From Deferribacteres bacterium (lineage in GTDB: Bacteria > Zhuqueibacterota > Zhuqueibacteria > Zhuqueibacterales > Geothermadaptataceae): DNA of 64,000 bases. This document shows positions 26,962 to 34,922 of the stretch, piece by piece (the first letter of the stretch is position 1; every line of letters begins with the position of its first letter). The position numbers and the translations under genes were made by a program. The stretch lies in the NCBI GenBank assembly GCA_020633655.1, contig JACKDF010000007.1, positions 248,001 through 312,000 on the forward strand. Direction: 5' to 3'. Below the pieces are notes generated by a model. The model was not told the DNA's origin, searched no databases, and saw only the letters and a program-made list of their open reading frames with translations.

Positions 26962-27049
26962 GGAGAGATGTCTGAGTGGCTTAAGGAGCACGCTTGGAAA
27001 GCGTGTGTAGGGCATTTCCCTACCGAGGGTTCGAATCCCTCTCTCTCCG
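26962..27049 (+). tRNA. tRNA-Ser (anticodon GGA)
   Basis: 88 bases. The acceptor GGAGAGA pairs with TCTCTCC, discriminator G. The loop TTGGAAA is closed by CACGC/GCGTG, with GGA at 26996-26998. Long variable arm (TGTAGGGCATTTCCCTACC). With the three others here it completes the bacterial serine anticodon set. Confidence 0.95.
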
Positions 27050-27133
27050 CTCTGCCAGGCAACTAATCGGGTTTCTTTGGCGAAACGCATATCAAAAATA
27101 AGTTGCCATTTTGATTGACTTGCACAAAATTAA

Positions 27134-27236
27134 TACGGAAAAGCCCCGCGCAATAAATACGTGCCCAACCCCGTCAGGACCGGAAGGTAGCAGCGGTAAG
27201 CATTGGCTTTATGTGCCGCGGGTTTGCTTTTCCGTA
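27134..27236 (+). ncRNA. ffs: Signal recognition particle RNA (4.5S / small SRP RNA)
   Basis: About 103 bases. The core 'GTCAGGACCGGAAGGTAGCAGC' (27173-27194 region), with the GGAA tetraloop and the asymmetric internal loop that bind Ffh, is diagnostic of SRP domain IV. The ends pair perfectly over ten bases (TACGGAAAAG at 27134-27143 with CTTTTCCGTA at 27227-27236), forming the long hairpin of the small bacterial type. Exact mature ends are estimated from this helix. SRP RNA next to dnaX is seen in several bacterial genomes. Confidence 0.93.
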
Positions 27237-27291
27237 CTTTAATAAATCCCCTGACCTGACAACCCAATCTCTGGTTTGAAGCGGAGGTTCA

Positions 27292-29043
27292 ATGTCTTAC
27301 CTAGTTCTCGCCCGTAAGTGGCGCCCCACAACTTTTTCCGAAGTCATTGGTCAAGAACACGTAACTGTTACCTTAAAAAATGCCATTACGAATAACCGTC
27401 TCGCTTCAGCATACATTTTTTCTGGTCCTCGAGGTGTTGGAAAAACTACAACAGCGCGCATTTTAGCAAAAGCATTGAATTGCGAAAAAGGCCCTACAAC
27501 CGAACCATGCAATGTTTGTGATGTCTGCAAGGAAATAACTGCAGGCAATAGTATTGATGTGCTCGAAATCGATGGGGCATCTAACCGGGGTATAGACGAA
27601 ATACGTAACCTGCGCGAAAGCACGCGTTATACTTCAGCTCAACAACGCAGCAAAATATATATTATTGATGAAGTTCATATGCTCACAACGGAAGCGTTCA
27701 ATGCCTTGCTGAAAACGTTGGAAGAACCACCCCCTCATGTGATTTTTATTTTTGCAACCACCGAAGTTAACAAGATACCATCAACAATTTTATCACGTTG
27801 CCAAAGATTTGATTTTCGCCGAATACCGACTGCGAAAATAACATCCCAATTGAAAAATATTTGTTCACACGAAAATATTAGTATTGCTGAGACAGCGCTT
27901 GCACTGATTGCCGGAAAATCAGAAGGTTGTATGCGGGATAGCCAGAGCTTACTTGATCAAGTCATTTCATTTTGTGGTACAGATATTCAAATTGATGATG
28001 TCTCCGGTTTATTAGGAATCATCGGGTTGGATGTTTATATTGACATACTTGGCGCAGTGGCTGATAAAAACACGGCAAAAATACTAACGATTTCTAAGAA
28101 TATTTATGAGAAGGGTTACTCATACTCGGAGTTGCTGGACGGCCTGGCGGAGTACATCAACAAGGTGCTTATTTTTAAATCAACTGCTGATGAACGAATT
28201 CTCGCAGGGAAAGAGAGTTTTGTAAGCACGATTAAAGCGCAGGCAGAATTATTCTATGAAACAGACTTATTGCGTTTGTACCAGGCTGTTGTAGAGGCAA
28301 CATACGATTTAAGATGGAGCAATAACCATCAACTGCATGTCGAAATGATGCTGGTTCGTTTGACAAAAATGACACGCACTATAGAATTGGAAAAAGTGCT
28401 TAGCGAACTGGATTCCTTAAAAAAAAAAGCCTTAGCTGAAGGAACAAGACAAACCGACTCCGTCCGGATTTTACCGGAAATTTTTCCTCAAAAACAAAAA
28501 GGCGGTTTATTTGGGCAACTTAATGGGCTGAATGATAAAAACAATGAAGACAAGCCAGAACAGAAAATTGATAAAGTTGAAGAATCCGCAAAAGTTGCAG
28601 ATCCGAAAGAAAGTACAATATCATTTACTGAGATTCGCTCAAACTGGAAAGAAATTATTGCACTTGTAAAAAGGGAAAAAATTTCAATTGGCTCTTTCCT
28701 TGAAGAAGGAAGTTTACAGCAAATAACTGGCAATCAACTTGAAATTGCATTTGAATCTTCGAAAAAGTTTCACGTCAAAGCCCTGACAGAGAACAGAATA
28801 CTTGTTCAAAAAATAATCTCATCTCATTTTAAGATACCACTCCAACTTGAATTTACAGTATTGGAAACGACATCAGACGTGCACCGAACAGAGGCTATAG
28901 ACCAGGATGAGCCACAGCAGCACGCTCTACCCACTGAGACATCGAAAGAAATGTCACCAGGCAGTGGTGATAAAAATTGGATATCGCGATACCCCGCAGC
29001 TCTCGCCTTGATTGAATCCCTTGATGGAGAAGAAATTAATTGA
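27292..29043 (+). CDS. dnaX: DNA polymerase III subunit tau (and probably gamma), clamp loader
   Basis: 583 residues. AAA+ clamp-loader ATPase: Walker A '[20 protein letters not shown]' (about 44-63), a zinc site with Cys in 'EPCNVCDVC', DEVH-type Walker B 'IYIIDEVHML', and sensor 1/arginine finger 'TTEVNKIPSTILSRCQRFDF'. The collar domain ends near residue 370. The rest is the tau-specific linker and a C-terminal domain ('NWKEIIALVKREKISIGSFL') that contacts polymerase or helicase. A run of ten A (28419-28428, codons 376-379) lies exactly where gamma would end; both other frames stop within four codons. GGAGG five bases before the ATG. Followed by ebfC and recR, a conserved order. Confidence 0.97.
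   Translation: MSYLVLARKWRPTTFSEVIGQEHVTVTLKNAITNNRLASAYIFSGPRGVGKTTTARILAKALNCEKGPTTEPCNVCDVCKEITAGNSIDVLEIDGASNRGIDEIRNLRESTRYTSAQQRSKIYIIDEVHMLTTEAFNALLKTLEEPPPHVIFIFATTEVNKIPSTILSRCQRFDFRRIPTAKITSQLKNICSHENISIAETALALIAGKSEGCMRDSQSLLDQVISFCGTDIQIDDVSGLLGIIGLDVYIDILGAVADKNTAKILTISKNIYEKGYSYSELLDGLAEYINKVLIFKSTADERILAGKESFVSTIKAQAELFYETDLLRLYQAVVEATYDLRWSNNHQLHVEMMLVRLTKMTRTIELEKVLSELDSLKKKALAEGTRQTDSVRILPEIFPQKQKGGLFGQLNGLNDKNNEDKPEQKIDKVEESAKVADPKESTISFTEIRSNWKEIIALVKREKISIGSFLEEGSLQQITGNQLEIAFESSKKFHVKALTENRILVQKIISSHFKIPLQLEFTVLETTSDVHRTEAIDQDEPQQHALPTETSKEMSPGSGDKNWISRYPAALALIESLDGEEIN
28419..28428 (+). other. A10 slippery run in dnaX (putative gamma-producing slippage site)
   Basis: Ten consecutive A encode the end of Leu376 and Lys377-379. 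A -1 slip continues as AGC CTT AGC TGA (stop at 28437-28439) and a +1 slip as CCT TAG (stop at 28433-28435). Either would give a protein of about 380 residues ending just after the collar domain. Known dnaX genes use A-rich sites for this purpose, by ribosomal frameshifting in E. coli and by transcript slippage in Thermus. Confidence 0.7.
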
Positions 29044-29096
29044 TTTAAATCGGAAACCTCCGTATAGTTTAGCTTAATTTTTTAGGAGAGTATAAA

Positions 29097-29435
29097 ATGG
29101 CAAAACCTGGATTTGGAAATATATTGAAACAAGCGCAGCAAATGCAAGAGCGCATGCAAAAAGTACAAGATGAGCTATTAGCAAAAAGAATTGAGGGAAG
29201 CGCTGGAGGGGGTATGGTTACGGCGATCACCAATGGAAAGGGCGATCTTGTAAAAATAAAAATTGACCCGGAAGTTGTCGACCCAAATGATGTAGAAATG
29301 CTTGAAGACCTTATAGTCGCTGCAACCAATATGGCTTCAAAAAAAGCACAAGAAGTCGCTGAGCAGGAAATGTCTAAAGTAGCTGGCGGTATTCTTCCTA
29401 ATTTACCAGGTGGCTTAAATCCGTTTGGAATGTAA
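29097..29435 (+). CDS. YbaB/EbfC family nucleoid-associated protein
   Basis: 112 residues. The family pattern is clear: an N-terminal amphipathic helix 'ILKQAQQMQERMQKVQDEL', then 'GSAGGGMVTAITNGKGDLVKI' and 'EMLEDLIVAATNMASKKAQE'. YbaB/EbfC proteins are small dimeric DNA-binding proteins associated with the nucleoid and are almost always encoded between dnaX and recR, as here. TAGGAGA lies upstream of the ATG. The C-terminal Pro/Gly-rich tail is typical. recR begins 2 bases after its stop. Confidence 0.95.
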   Translation: MAKPGFGNILKQAQQMQERMQKVQDELLAKRIEGSAGGGMVTAITNGKGDLVKIKIDPEVVDPNDVEMLEDLIVAATNMASKKAQEVAEQEMSKVAGGILPNLPGGLNPFGM

Positions 29436-29437
29436 AA

Positions 29438-30034
29438 ATGCAATACACGGCTGATGCAGTAAATGTGGCGATTGAAGAATTATCGAAATTGCCGGGGATT
29501 GGCCGGAAGAGTGCGCAAAGATTGGTTTTTTATTTATTAAAATGTGAAAAAGATGAAATTTCGTCCCTCGCACATTCCTTGTTGGATTTAAAAGAAAAAA
29601 TTCAATTCTGCCAAACATGTTTTAATATTTCCGACTCAGATATTTGTTCTATCTGCTCAAGTCAATCCCGTAATCATCGAATTATTTGCGTCGTTGAAGA
29701 AGCGAACGATGTTTTGGCAATTGAACGGACGAATGAATATCGGGGAACATACCACGTATTAGGTGGCGTTTTGTCACCGCTTGATGGGATTGGTCCGGAT
29801 AATATACGTGTCCGGGAGTTGATGCAAAGATTAACAGATGATGTTGAAGAAATCGTTCTTGCTATGAACGCGAGTGCTGAAGGCGAAGCAACAGCAGTCT
29901 ATTTAAGCAAATTTATCAAGCCAATAGGAATAAAGATCAGCCGTATCGCGCGCGGGATTCCAATGGGAGGAGATTTGGAATACACAGATGAATTGACCCT
30001 CGCTCGTGCTTTGGCAGAGAGAGTCAATTTGTGA
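29438..30034 (+). CDS. recR: Recombination mediator RecR
   Basis: 198 residues, the standard length. RecR works with RecF and RecO to load RecA on SSB-coated gaps. Domains are an N-terminal helix-hairpin-helix ('LPGIGRKSAQRLVFYLL', about 17-33), a C4 zinc finger ('CQTCFNISDSDICSIC', about 54-69), a Toprim domain ('ICVVEEANDVLAIERT', 'YHVLGGVLSPLDGIGPDNI') and a C-terminal Walker-like tail ('ARGIPMGGDLEYTDELTLAR'). It is coupled to ebfC (2-base gap). Confidence 0.97.
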   Translation: MQYTADAVNVAIEELSKLPGIGRKSAQRLVFYLLKCEKDEISSLAHSLLDLKEKIQFCQTCFNISDSDICSICSSQSRNHRIICVVEEANDVLAIERTNEYRGTYHVLGGVLSPLDGIGPDNIRVRELMQRLTDDVEEIVLAMNASAEGEATAVYLSKFIKPIGIKISRIARGIPMGGDLEYTDELTLARALAERVNL

Positions 30035-30071
30035 GAAAATAACCAAGGTGACCTGAGAATAACACAAATTT

Positions 30072-30704
30072 ATGTCCTTCCCAAATCAACTTACAATTCT
30101 TCGAATTTTACTAACGCCTCTATTTGTCGCATGCCTCTTTGTCGATGAATACAATTATCGGTTTGCTGCATTGGTGATTTTTTTCATTGCTGTACTCACC
30201 GATTGGTATGATGGTTACATAGCCCGCAAATTTGGGGCAGTCACAAATTGGGGAAAATTCCTCGATCCTTTGGCAGATAAAATACTTGTACTTTCAGCCT
30301 TTTTCTCTCTTTTTGTTCTTGGCTATGTTCAACTCTGGATGGTGGTGGTTATTGCATTGCGGGATTTGTTTATTACGGGTTTGAGAATTTATGTCATTAA
30401 GAAAAATTCAAAAAAACCACTGAGAACAAGTTCCTGGGCAAAATGGAAAACCGCCAGTCAAATGGTTGGCATTTACCTGATATTGATTTATTTAGTCTTG
30501 AAACAAAAGACACTTACAATTGCTGCTTCTTCATCATGGTTTGCCAAGCTTGAGGCACTTAATTTTATCGATAAGCTCATGTATTTCGTCACGATCGTAA
30601 CAGCAACAACCGGAATCCACTACCTGATTGATAACAGGCAACATGTCAAAGCGCTCGCCCACACCATTTCTCGGTTTTTAATCCCAAATATCTTTATATC
30701 ATGA
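30072..30704 (+). CDS. pgsA: CDP-diacylglycerol-glycerol-3-phosphate 3-phosphatidyltransferase
   Basis: Integral membrane enzyme making phosphatidylglycerophosphate, the committed step to phosphatidylglycerol. 210 residues with several membrane segments. The CDP-alcohol phosphatidyltransferase motif D-G-x2-A-R-x8-G-x3-D-x3-D is intact in 'DGYIARKFGAVTNWGKFLD' continuing to 'PLADK' (about residues 55-77). The N-terminal 'FPNQLTILRILLTPLFV' is the usual start of the family. The last four bases overlap the start of pgpA, the next enzyme in the pathway, so the two are translationally coupled. Confidence 0.95.
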   Translation: MSFPNQLTILRILLTPLFVACLFVDEYNYRFAALVIFFIAVLTDWYDGYIARKFGAVTNWGKFLDPLADKILVLSAFFSLFVLGYVQLWMVVVIALRDLFITGLRIYVIKKNSKKPLRTSSWAKWKTASQMVGIYLILIYLVLKQKTLTIAASSSWFAKLEALNFIDKLMYFVTIVTATTGIHYLIDNRQHVKALAHTISRFLIPNIFIS

Positions 30705-31204
30705 ACTCACTATTTCGTTTTATTGCAACAGGCGCCTGGTCGGGTTATTTCCCGATTGCTCCGGGGACTGCTGGCAGTGCATTAGCCATATTATGTTTAG
30801 TACCAGTGTCAGATTTTTCATCTGTGACATTTGTGCTTGTCACATTACTCATCAGCTGGATCGGGATCATGTCGGCAGCATTCATGGAAAATTCGCTAGG
30901 AATTGAAGACCCTTCTATCGTCGTGATCGATGAGATTGCTGGCATTTTATTCAGCGTTGCCTTCTTGCCAGCTAACTGGCTCACGTTGATGCTCGCTTTT
31001 TTCCTGTTTCGCCTGTTTGATATCATCAAGCCCTGGCCGTGTCGTCAAGCTGAAAAATCGGGCGAATGGTTGACTCAGCACTATCCAGAAAATGGTTGGT
31101 TAGCGAAAAACAAAGGGGGGATTGGGATTATGTTGGACGATATCCTGGCCGGAATTTATACAAATATGGTTATTGTGATTTTGACCTACTATATTTTTAA
31201 TTAG
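30701..31204 (+). CDS. pgpA: Phosphatidylglycerophosphatase A
   Basis: 167 residues. It removes the phosphate from phosphatidylglycerophosphate to give phosphatidylglycerol. Family motifs are 'ATGAWSGYFPIAPGTAGS' near the N terminus, 'VVIDEIAGILFSVAFLP' (acidic metal ligands) and 'FRLFDIIKPWPCRQAEK', with hydrophobic membrane stretches between. The ATGA overlap with pgsA puts two consecutive steps of one pathway under common translation. Only an 11-base gap separates it from cinA. Confidence 0.95.
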   Translation: MNSLFRFIATGAWSGYFPIAPGTAGSALAILCLVPVSDFSSVTFVLVTLLISWIGIMSAAFMENSLGIEDPSIVVIDEIAGILFSVAFLPANWLTLMLAFFLFRLFDIIKPWPCRQAEKSGEWLTQHYPENGWLAKNKGGIGIMLDDILAGIYTNMVIVILTYYIFN

Positions 31205-31215
31205 CAGATGATTTT

Positions 31216-32451
31216 ATGATTAGATGTGAAATAATATCCATTGGTGATGAATTACTCATTGGTCAAACTGTGAATACGAATGCTTCGTGGATGGGCAGTA
31301 AATTAAGTGAAATTGGTATTCCGGTTAAAAGAGTGACGACCATTTCCGACGAGCGGGAGGCGATAATTCGGGCATTGGATAAAGCACTTGCCGAATTTGA
31401 ACTTGTGCTCGTGACCGGTGGTTTGGGGCCAACCCATGATGATATTACCAAGGCTGTAGTAACAGATTATTTTGGAACAGAATTGGTTTATCATGAAACG
31501 ATCTATGAAAATTTGAAAAAGCGATTTGAAGCACGTGGGTATAAATTTCCAGAAAGCAACGCAGGGCAAGCCTGGCTCCCAAAGGATGCAGAAATTCTGT
31601 CTAATATGGTCGGCAGTGCTCAAGGGATGTTGTTTGAAAAAAAAGGTCGGTATTGTGTCGTCATGCCAGGCGTGCCGGCAGAAATGCGTTACCTCATGGA
31701 AAACTCGGTTTTGCCAATTTTTGCAGCTCGCAACATCGGAAATGTGATCATGCACCATACGTGGCGAACCACCGGTATTCCGGAGTCGCTACTTTTCGAA
31801 TTATTAGGGGATATCTCCGAAATCGAACAATATGGAAAACTGGCATTCCTTCCGAAGTTTTCCGGAGTCGACATTCGTTTATCGGTCTATGCTGAAACCG
31901 TCGCAAATGCGCGTAAAAATGTTCAATCGGTTGAAAGGATGATATTGAACCGCGCAGGCGAATATGTATTTTCCACGGGAGATACACCATTGGAAAAAGC
32001 GATTGCAGATAAACTTCTCGATAAAAAACGAACAGTGGCTGTTGCTGAATCGTGCACTGGCGGATTGTTGGGGAAAAAACTCACGGATATTGCCGGGAGT
32101 TCTTCCTGGTTTCTCGGAGGTGTCATTGCTTATAGCAATGAGCAGAAAATGAAAATCCTTGGAGTTCCGCCAGAACTACTTGAAAAATATGGCGCTGTAA
32201 GTTCAGAAGTAGCCGAAATTATGGCACAAAACATCAAAAAAATATGCGCGACAGATTTCGGGATTTCAATTACAGGAATAGCAGGTCCTTCAGGCGGCAG
32301 TGATGAAAAACCGGTTGGATTGGTGTATATTGGTTTTGCCTCACCCGAAGGTGTTGTTGTGAAAAAGCATATTTTCGGGCGTGAACGTGAGCTTAACCGC
32401 GAACGCAGTGCACACGCTGCCTGTCAACTTTTGTATGAGGCACTGGCCTGA
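31216..32451 (+). CDS. cinA: CinA family nicotinamide-nucleotide amidase / ADP-ribose pyrophosphatase-like protein
   Basis: 411 residues, two domains. The N-terminal MoaB-like domain (COG1058) covers about 1-170 ('IISIGDELLIGQTVNTNAS', 'VTGGLGPTHDDITKA', 'MPGVPAEM'). The C-terminal CinA/PncC amidohydrolase domain covers about 255-408 ('AVAESCTGGLLGKKLTDIAG', 'GVIAYSNEQKMKILGV', 'GIAGPSGGSDEKPVGLVYIG'). The C-terminal domain deamidates nicotinamide mononucleotide in NAD salvage. The gene is often placed directly upstream of recA and coinduced in competence; here thpR lies between. It overlaps thpR by one base. Confidence 0.95.
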   Translation: MIRCEIISIGDELLIGQTVNTNASWMGSKLSEIGIPVKRVTTISDEREAIIRALDKALAEFELVLVTGGLGPTHDDITKAVVTDYFGTELVYHETIYENLKKRFEARGYKFPESNAGQAWLPKDAEILSNMVGSAQGMLFEKKGRYCVVMPGVPAEMRYLMENSVLPIFAARNIGNVIMHHTWRTTGIPESLLFELLGDISEIEQYGKLAFLPKFSGVDIRLSVYAETVANARKNVQSVERMILNRAGEYVFSTGDTPLEKAIADKLLDKKRTVAVAESCTGGLLGKKLTDIAGSSSWFLGGVIAYSNEQKMKILGVPPELLEKYGAVSSEVAEIMAQNIKKICATDFGISITGIAGPSGGSDEKPVGLVYIGFASPEGVVVKKHIFGRERELNRERSAHAACQLLYEALA

Positions 32452-33026
32452 TGGCTGGATCAGAACAAACGCAGCGGCTCTTTTTTTGTTTTGATTTACC
32501 CACTTCTGCAAAAGAGATTATAGCCGAGTATCAGGCTGAATTAAAAAAGTATGGCCAGGGGGTCGCCTGGACACGCATTGAAAACACCCATTTGACATTG
32601 AAATTTCTTGGTGACACAAAGGTGGCAACCGTTGATAAAATTGGTGAAGTTATGGGGAAAATTGCTCAGGAGACGTCAATAATCGAATTAGCCTTTGACA
32701 AAGTTGGTGCCTTTCCGAGCATGAAATCCCCAAAAGTTTTGTGGATTGGCTGTTCCAATGTCCCTGATGAAATTAAAATTTTACATAAACGATTAACTAG
32801 AGACTTGCGTTCACTCGGATTTGAGAGTGAAAATCGCGAGTATACACCGCATCTTACATTGGGACGCGTCAAATTGGGGAATGTGGATAAAATCATTGAG
32901 AAGATGAAAGAAAGTACGGCTCCTGTTTTTTCATTTCGCGCGCATGAACTTATTTTAATGAAAAGTGAATTGAAGAGAACAGGCCCGGTTTATACGGAAA
33001 TAAAAAATAGTGCTTTGAATAACTAA
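32451..33026 (+). CDS. thpR: RNA 2',3'-cyclic phosphodiesterase ThpR (LigT-like 2H family)
   Basis: 191 residues. 2H phosphoesterase with both HxTx motifs: '[10 protein letters not shown]' (about 43-52) and '[11 protein letters not shown]' (about 127-137). 'RLFFCFDLP' is the usual N-terminal strand. Such enzymes hydrolyse 2',3'-cyclic phosphates on RNA ends; the true cellular substrate is generally unknown. The position between cinA and recA is common in many phyla. It shares the A of its ATG with the cinA stop. Confidence 0.92.
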   Translation: MAGSEQTQRLFFCFDLPTSAKEIIAEYQAELKKYGQGVAWTRIENTHLTLKFLGDTKVATVDKIGEVMGKIAQETSIIELAFDKVGAFPSMKSPKVLWIGCSNVPDEIKILHKRLTRDLRSLGFESENREYTPHLTLGRVKLGNVDKIIEKMKESTAPVFSFRAHELILMKSELKRTGPVYTEIKNSALNN

Positions 33027-33043
33027 ACGGTGGGAGAAACAAG

Positions 33044-34069
33044 ATGTTGGATAAGTCAGAAAAACAAAAAGCGTTAGAATTAGCGGTTACACAAATTGAT
33101 CGTCAGTTTGGCAAAGGCTCGATTATGCGTCTAGGCGCAGACTCACCTTTGGTCGCCATTGAAGCTATATCGACCGGTAGTTTATCCCTCGATGCTGCAT
33201 TGGGACTTGGCGGTGTCCCGCGCGGGCGTATTGTAGAAATTTACGGACCGGAATCCAGTGGCAAAACCACACTTACTTTGCATATAATTGCGGAAGCACA
33301 GAAAAAAGGCGGACTTGCAGCATTCATCGATGCTGAGCATGCACTGGATGCGATCTATGCTGGCAAACTCGGCGTCGATACGGAAAATTTGCTCATCTCC
33401 CAGCCGGACACCGGTGAGCAAGCCCTGGAAATTACCGAGACTCTTGTTCGTAGCGGCGCCCTGGATGTCATCGTTATCGACTCGGTTGCGGCATTGGTGC
33501 CAAAAGCAGAAATCGAAGGGGAAATGGGCGATAGCCAGATGGGTTTGCAAGCACGCTTAATGAGCCAGGCCATGCGGAAATTAGCCGGTGCGATCAATAA
33601 ATCACGTACAACGGTGATTTTTATAAACCAGATTCGCATGAATATCGGCGTCATGTTTGGTAATCCGGAAACCACCACCGGTGGGCGTGCACTGAAATTT
33701 TATGCATCAGTTCGCATCGATATTCGTCGCATTGCTTCGATCAAACAAGGCGACCAGATTGTCGGTAACCGTACAAAATGCAAGGTTGTGAAAAACAAAG
33801 TGGCACCGCCTTTCCGTGAAGCAGAATTTGATATCATGTACGGTGAAGGCATTTCTGTTGAAGGTGATCTTTTGGATTTGGCTGTGGATCATGACATTGT
33901 CAATAAAAGTGGCACCTGGTTTTCTTTTGGCGAAGAGCGCCTCGGGCAGGGTCGAGAGAATGTAAAAAAATTCATCAAAGAAAATCCTGATATTCGTTCG
34001 GATATTGAACTCAAAGTTCGTGAAGTGCTTGGGTTGGTGACTCGGCAATATGTAAAACCGGAGGAGTAA
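33044..34069 (+). CDS. recA: RecA recombinase
   Basis: 341 residues, typical length. It forms filaments on single-stranded DNA for strand exchange and LexA cleavage. The core is intact: '[13 protein letters not shown]', Walker A '[10 protein letters not shown]' (about 68-77), catalytic Glu in '[10 protein letters not shown]', Walker B '[14 protein letters not shown]', loop L1 '[20 protein letters not shown]', loop L2 '[20 protein letters not shown]'. A GGTGGGAG site precedes the ATG. I see no clear SOS-type operator because the gene is within an operon (cinA-thpR-recA). recX, usually next, is displaced by about 2.1 kb of accessory DNA. Confidence 0.99.
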   Translation: MLDKSEKQKALELAVTQIDRQFGKGSIMRLGADSPLVAIEAISTGSLSLDAALGLGGVPRGRIVEIYGPESSGKTTLTLHIIAEAQKKGGLAAFIDAEHALDAIYAGKLGVDTENLLISQPDTGEQALEITETLVRSGALDVIVIDSVAALVPKAEIEGEMGDSQMGLQARLMSQAMRKLAGAINKSRTTVIFINQIRMNIGVMFGNPETTTGGRALKFYASVRIDIRRIASIKQGDQIVGNRTKCKVVKNKVAPPFREAEFDIMYGEGISVEGDLLDLAVDHDIVNKSGTWFSFGEERLGQGRENVKKFIKENPDIRSDIELKVREVLGLVTRQYVKPEE

Positions 34070-34367
34070 GAAAATATTTTGTGCAGCTTAAGTTAATCGG
34101 ACGAAATGTTGAGCTGACCTAATTGTAATCTAAGTTCAACTCTTACATTATTTTCATTCTAGTTTACTGTAAATGTGTAGTACGGCTTTAGCATTTAAGG
34201 TAATTAATTGTAAGTAAATCATGTAAGCTCTTTTTATGACTAATAGTATTAAAATTAGATTCTATTTTTATTGGTTTTGTCTACTAACGAAAGCGTTCAC
34301 TTCTGTCACGCAGATTGCTTTTGCAATGTAAATTTAGGCACATTTATAAAAAAAGTAAGAAACATAG
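34070..34367. other. AT-rich gap after recA, left end of accessory insertion
   Basis: 298 bases with no supportable gene. Composition is distinctly more AT-rich than recA. A weak promoter-like pair, TTGCAA (34323-34328) and TATAAA (34347-34352, 18-base spacer), lies just before the first accessory gene. No target-site duplication or inverted terminal repeat is evident when compared with 36039-36199. Confidence 0.5.
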
Positions 34368-34913
34368 ATGATAAAAAGCTTGGAAGATTTATTTGATGAT
34401 TTTGCAGAAGATTTTTTAGGAGAAAGTTCTTCAAGAATTGTAATTATTGTTGGAGCATCCAAAATTGATGATTCACTTAGAGATATTATTAAAAAAGGCC
34501 TTTTGCCTAAACTTGCCAATGCGAAAGATAATGACGAATTACTAGAAGGGGATAATCCTCTCTCCACATTCAGTTCGAAAATAAAAATGGTCTACAGGTT
34601 AGGCTATATCGATATAGCTTTCTATAGGGTGTTAGATAAAATTAGAAAAATAAGGAATATTGGTGCTCACCAGCTTGCTTTTGATATTAGCTCTTCTCCA
34701 TTAAAAGAACATGTAATGAACTTGTTAAGTTTGGTTGAAGATCGCAAATCTTATAAATTAACAAAGGAAAGATTTTTTCCAGAATTTTTTAAAACAGACT
34801 TAATGAAATTGAAGTGTGCACTTCTCACTGTTTGTGTGATTTTGCAAATTGTAACTCAAAAAATTGAAGAAGTAAAAATTCAAACATCTATTCATAAAAT
34901 CACTTCTGACTAA
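34368..34913 (+). CDS. HEPN/MtlR-like protein in the recA-recX insertion
   Basis: 181 residues, all-helical, no signal peptide. 'IVIIVGASKIDDSLRDII' followed by 'GDNPLSTFSSKIKMVYRLGYI' and 'IRKIRNIGAH' resembles the MtlR (mannitol operon repressor) family and related HEPN-fold proteins. R96-x4-H101 (RNIGAH) matches the HEPN catalytic RX4-6H pattern, so RNase activity is possible but unproven. No mannitol gene is nearby, so a metabolic repressor role is not supported by context. It is paired (9-base gap) with a DGQHR-type gene. AT-rich composition and its place between recA and recX suggest horizontal acquisition. A defence or regulatory role is inference. Confidence 0.6.
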   Translation: MIKSLEDLFDDFAEDFLGESSSRIVIIVGASKIDDSLRDIIKKGLLPKLANAKDNDELLEGDNPLSTFSSKIKMVYRLGYIDIAFYRVLDKIRKIRNIGAHQLAFDISSSPLKEHVMNLLSLVEDRKSYKLTKERFFPEFFKTDLMKLKCALLTVCVILQIVTQKIEEVKIQTSIHKITSD

Positions 34914-34922
34914 GGAATTATA

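Noticed and set aside
26704..27090. Open frames on both strands across the tRNA cluster
   Set aside because: They translate tRNA sequence (the well-known spurious 'GFESH'/'GERGIRTL' type peptides) and have no ribosome sites.
27103..27136. Promoter for the SRP RNA (TTGCCA/TTGATT/TTGACT near 27103-27120)
   Set aside because: Several -35-like words exist, but none has a correctly spaced -10 upstream of the RNA 5' end.
28766..28781. parS-like sequence AGTTTCACGTCAAAGC
   Set aside because: Only 12 of 16 positions fit the parS consensus, it is inside dnaX and far from parB, so it is likely chance.
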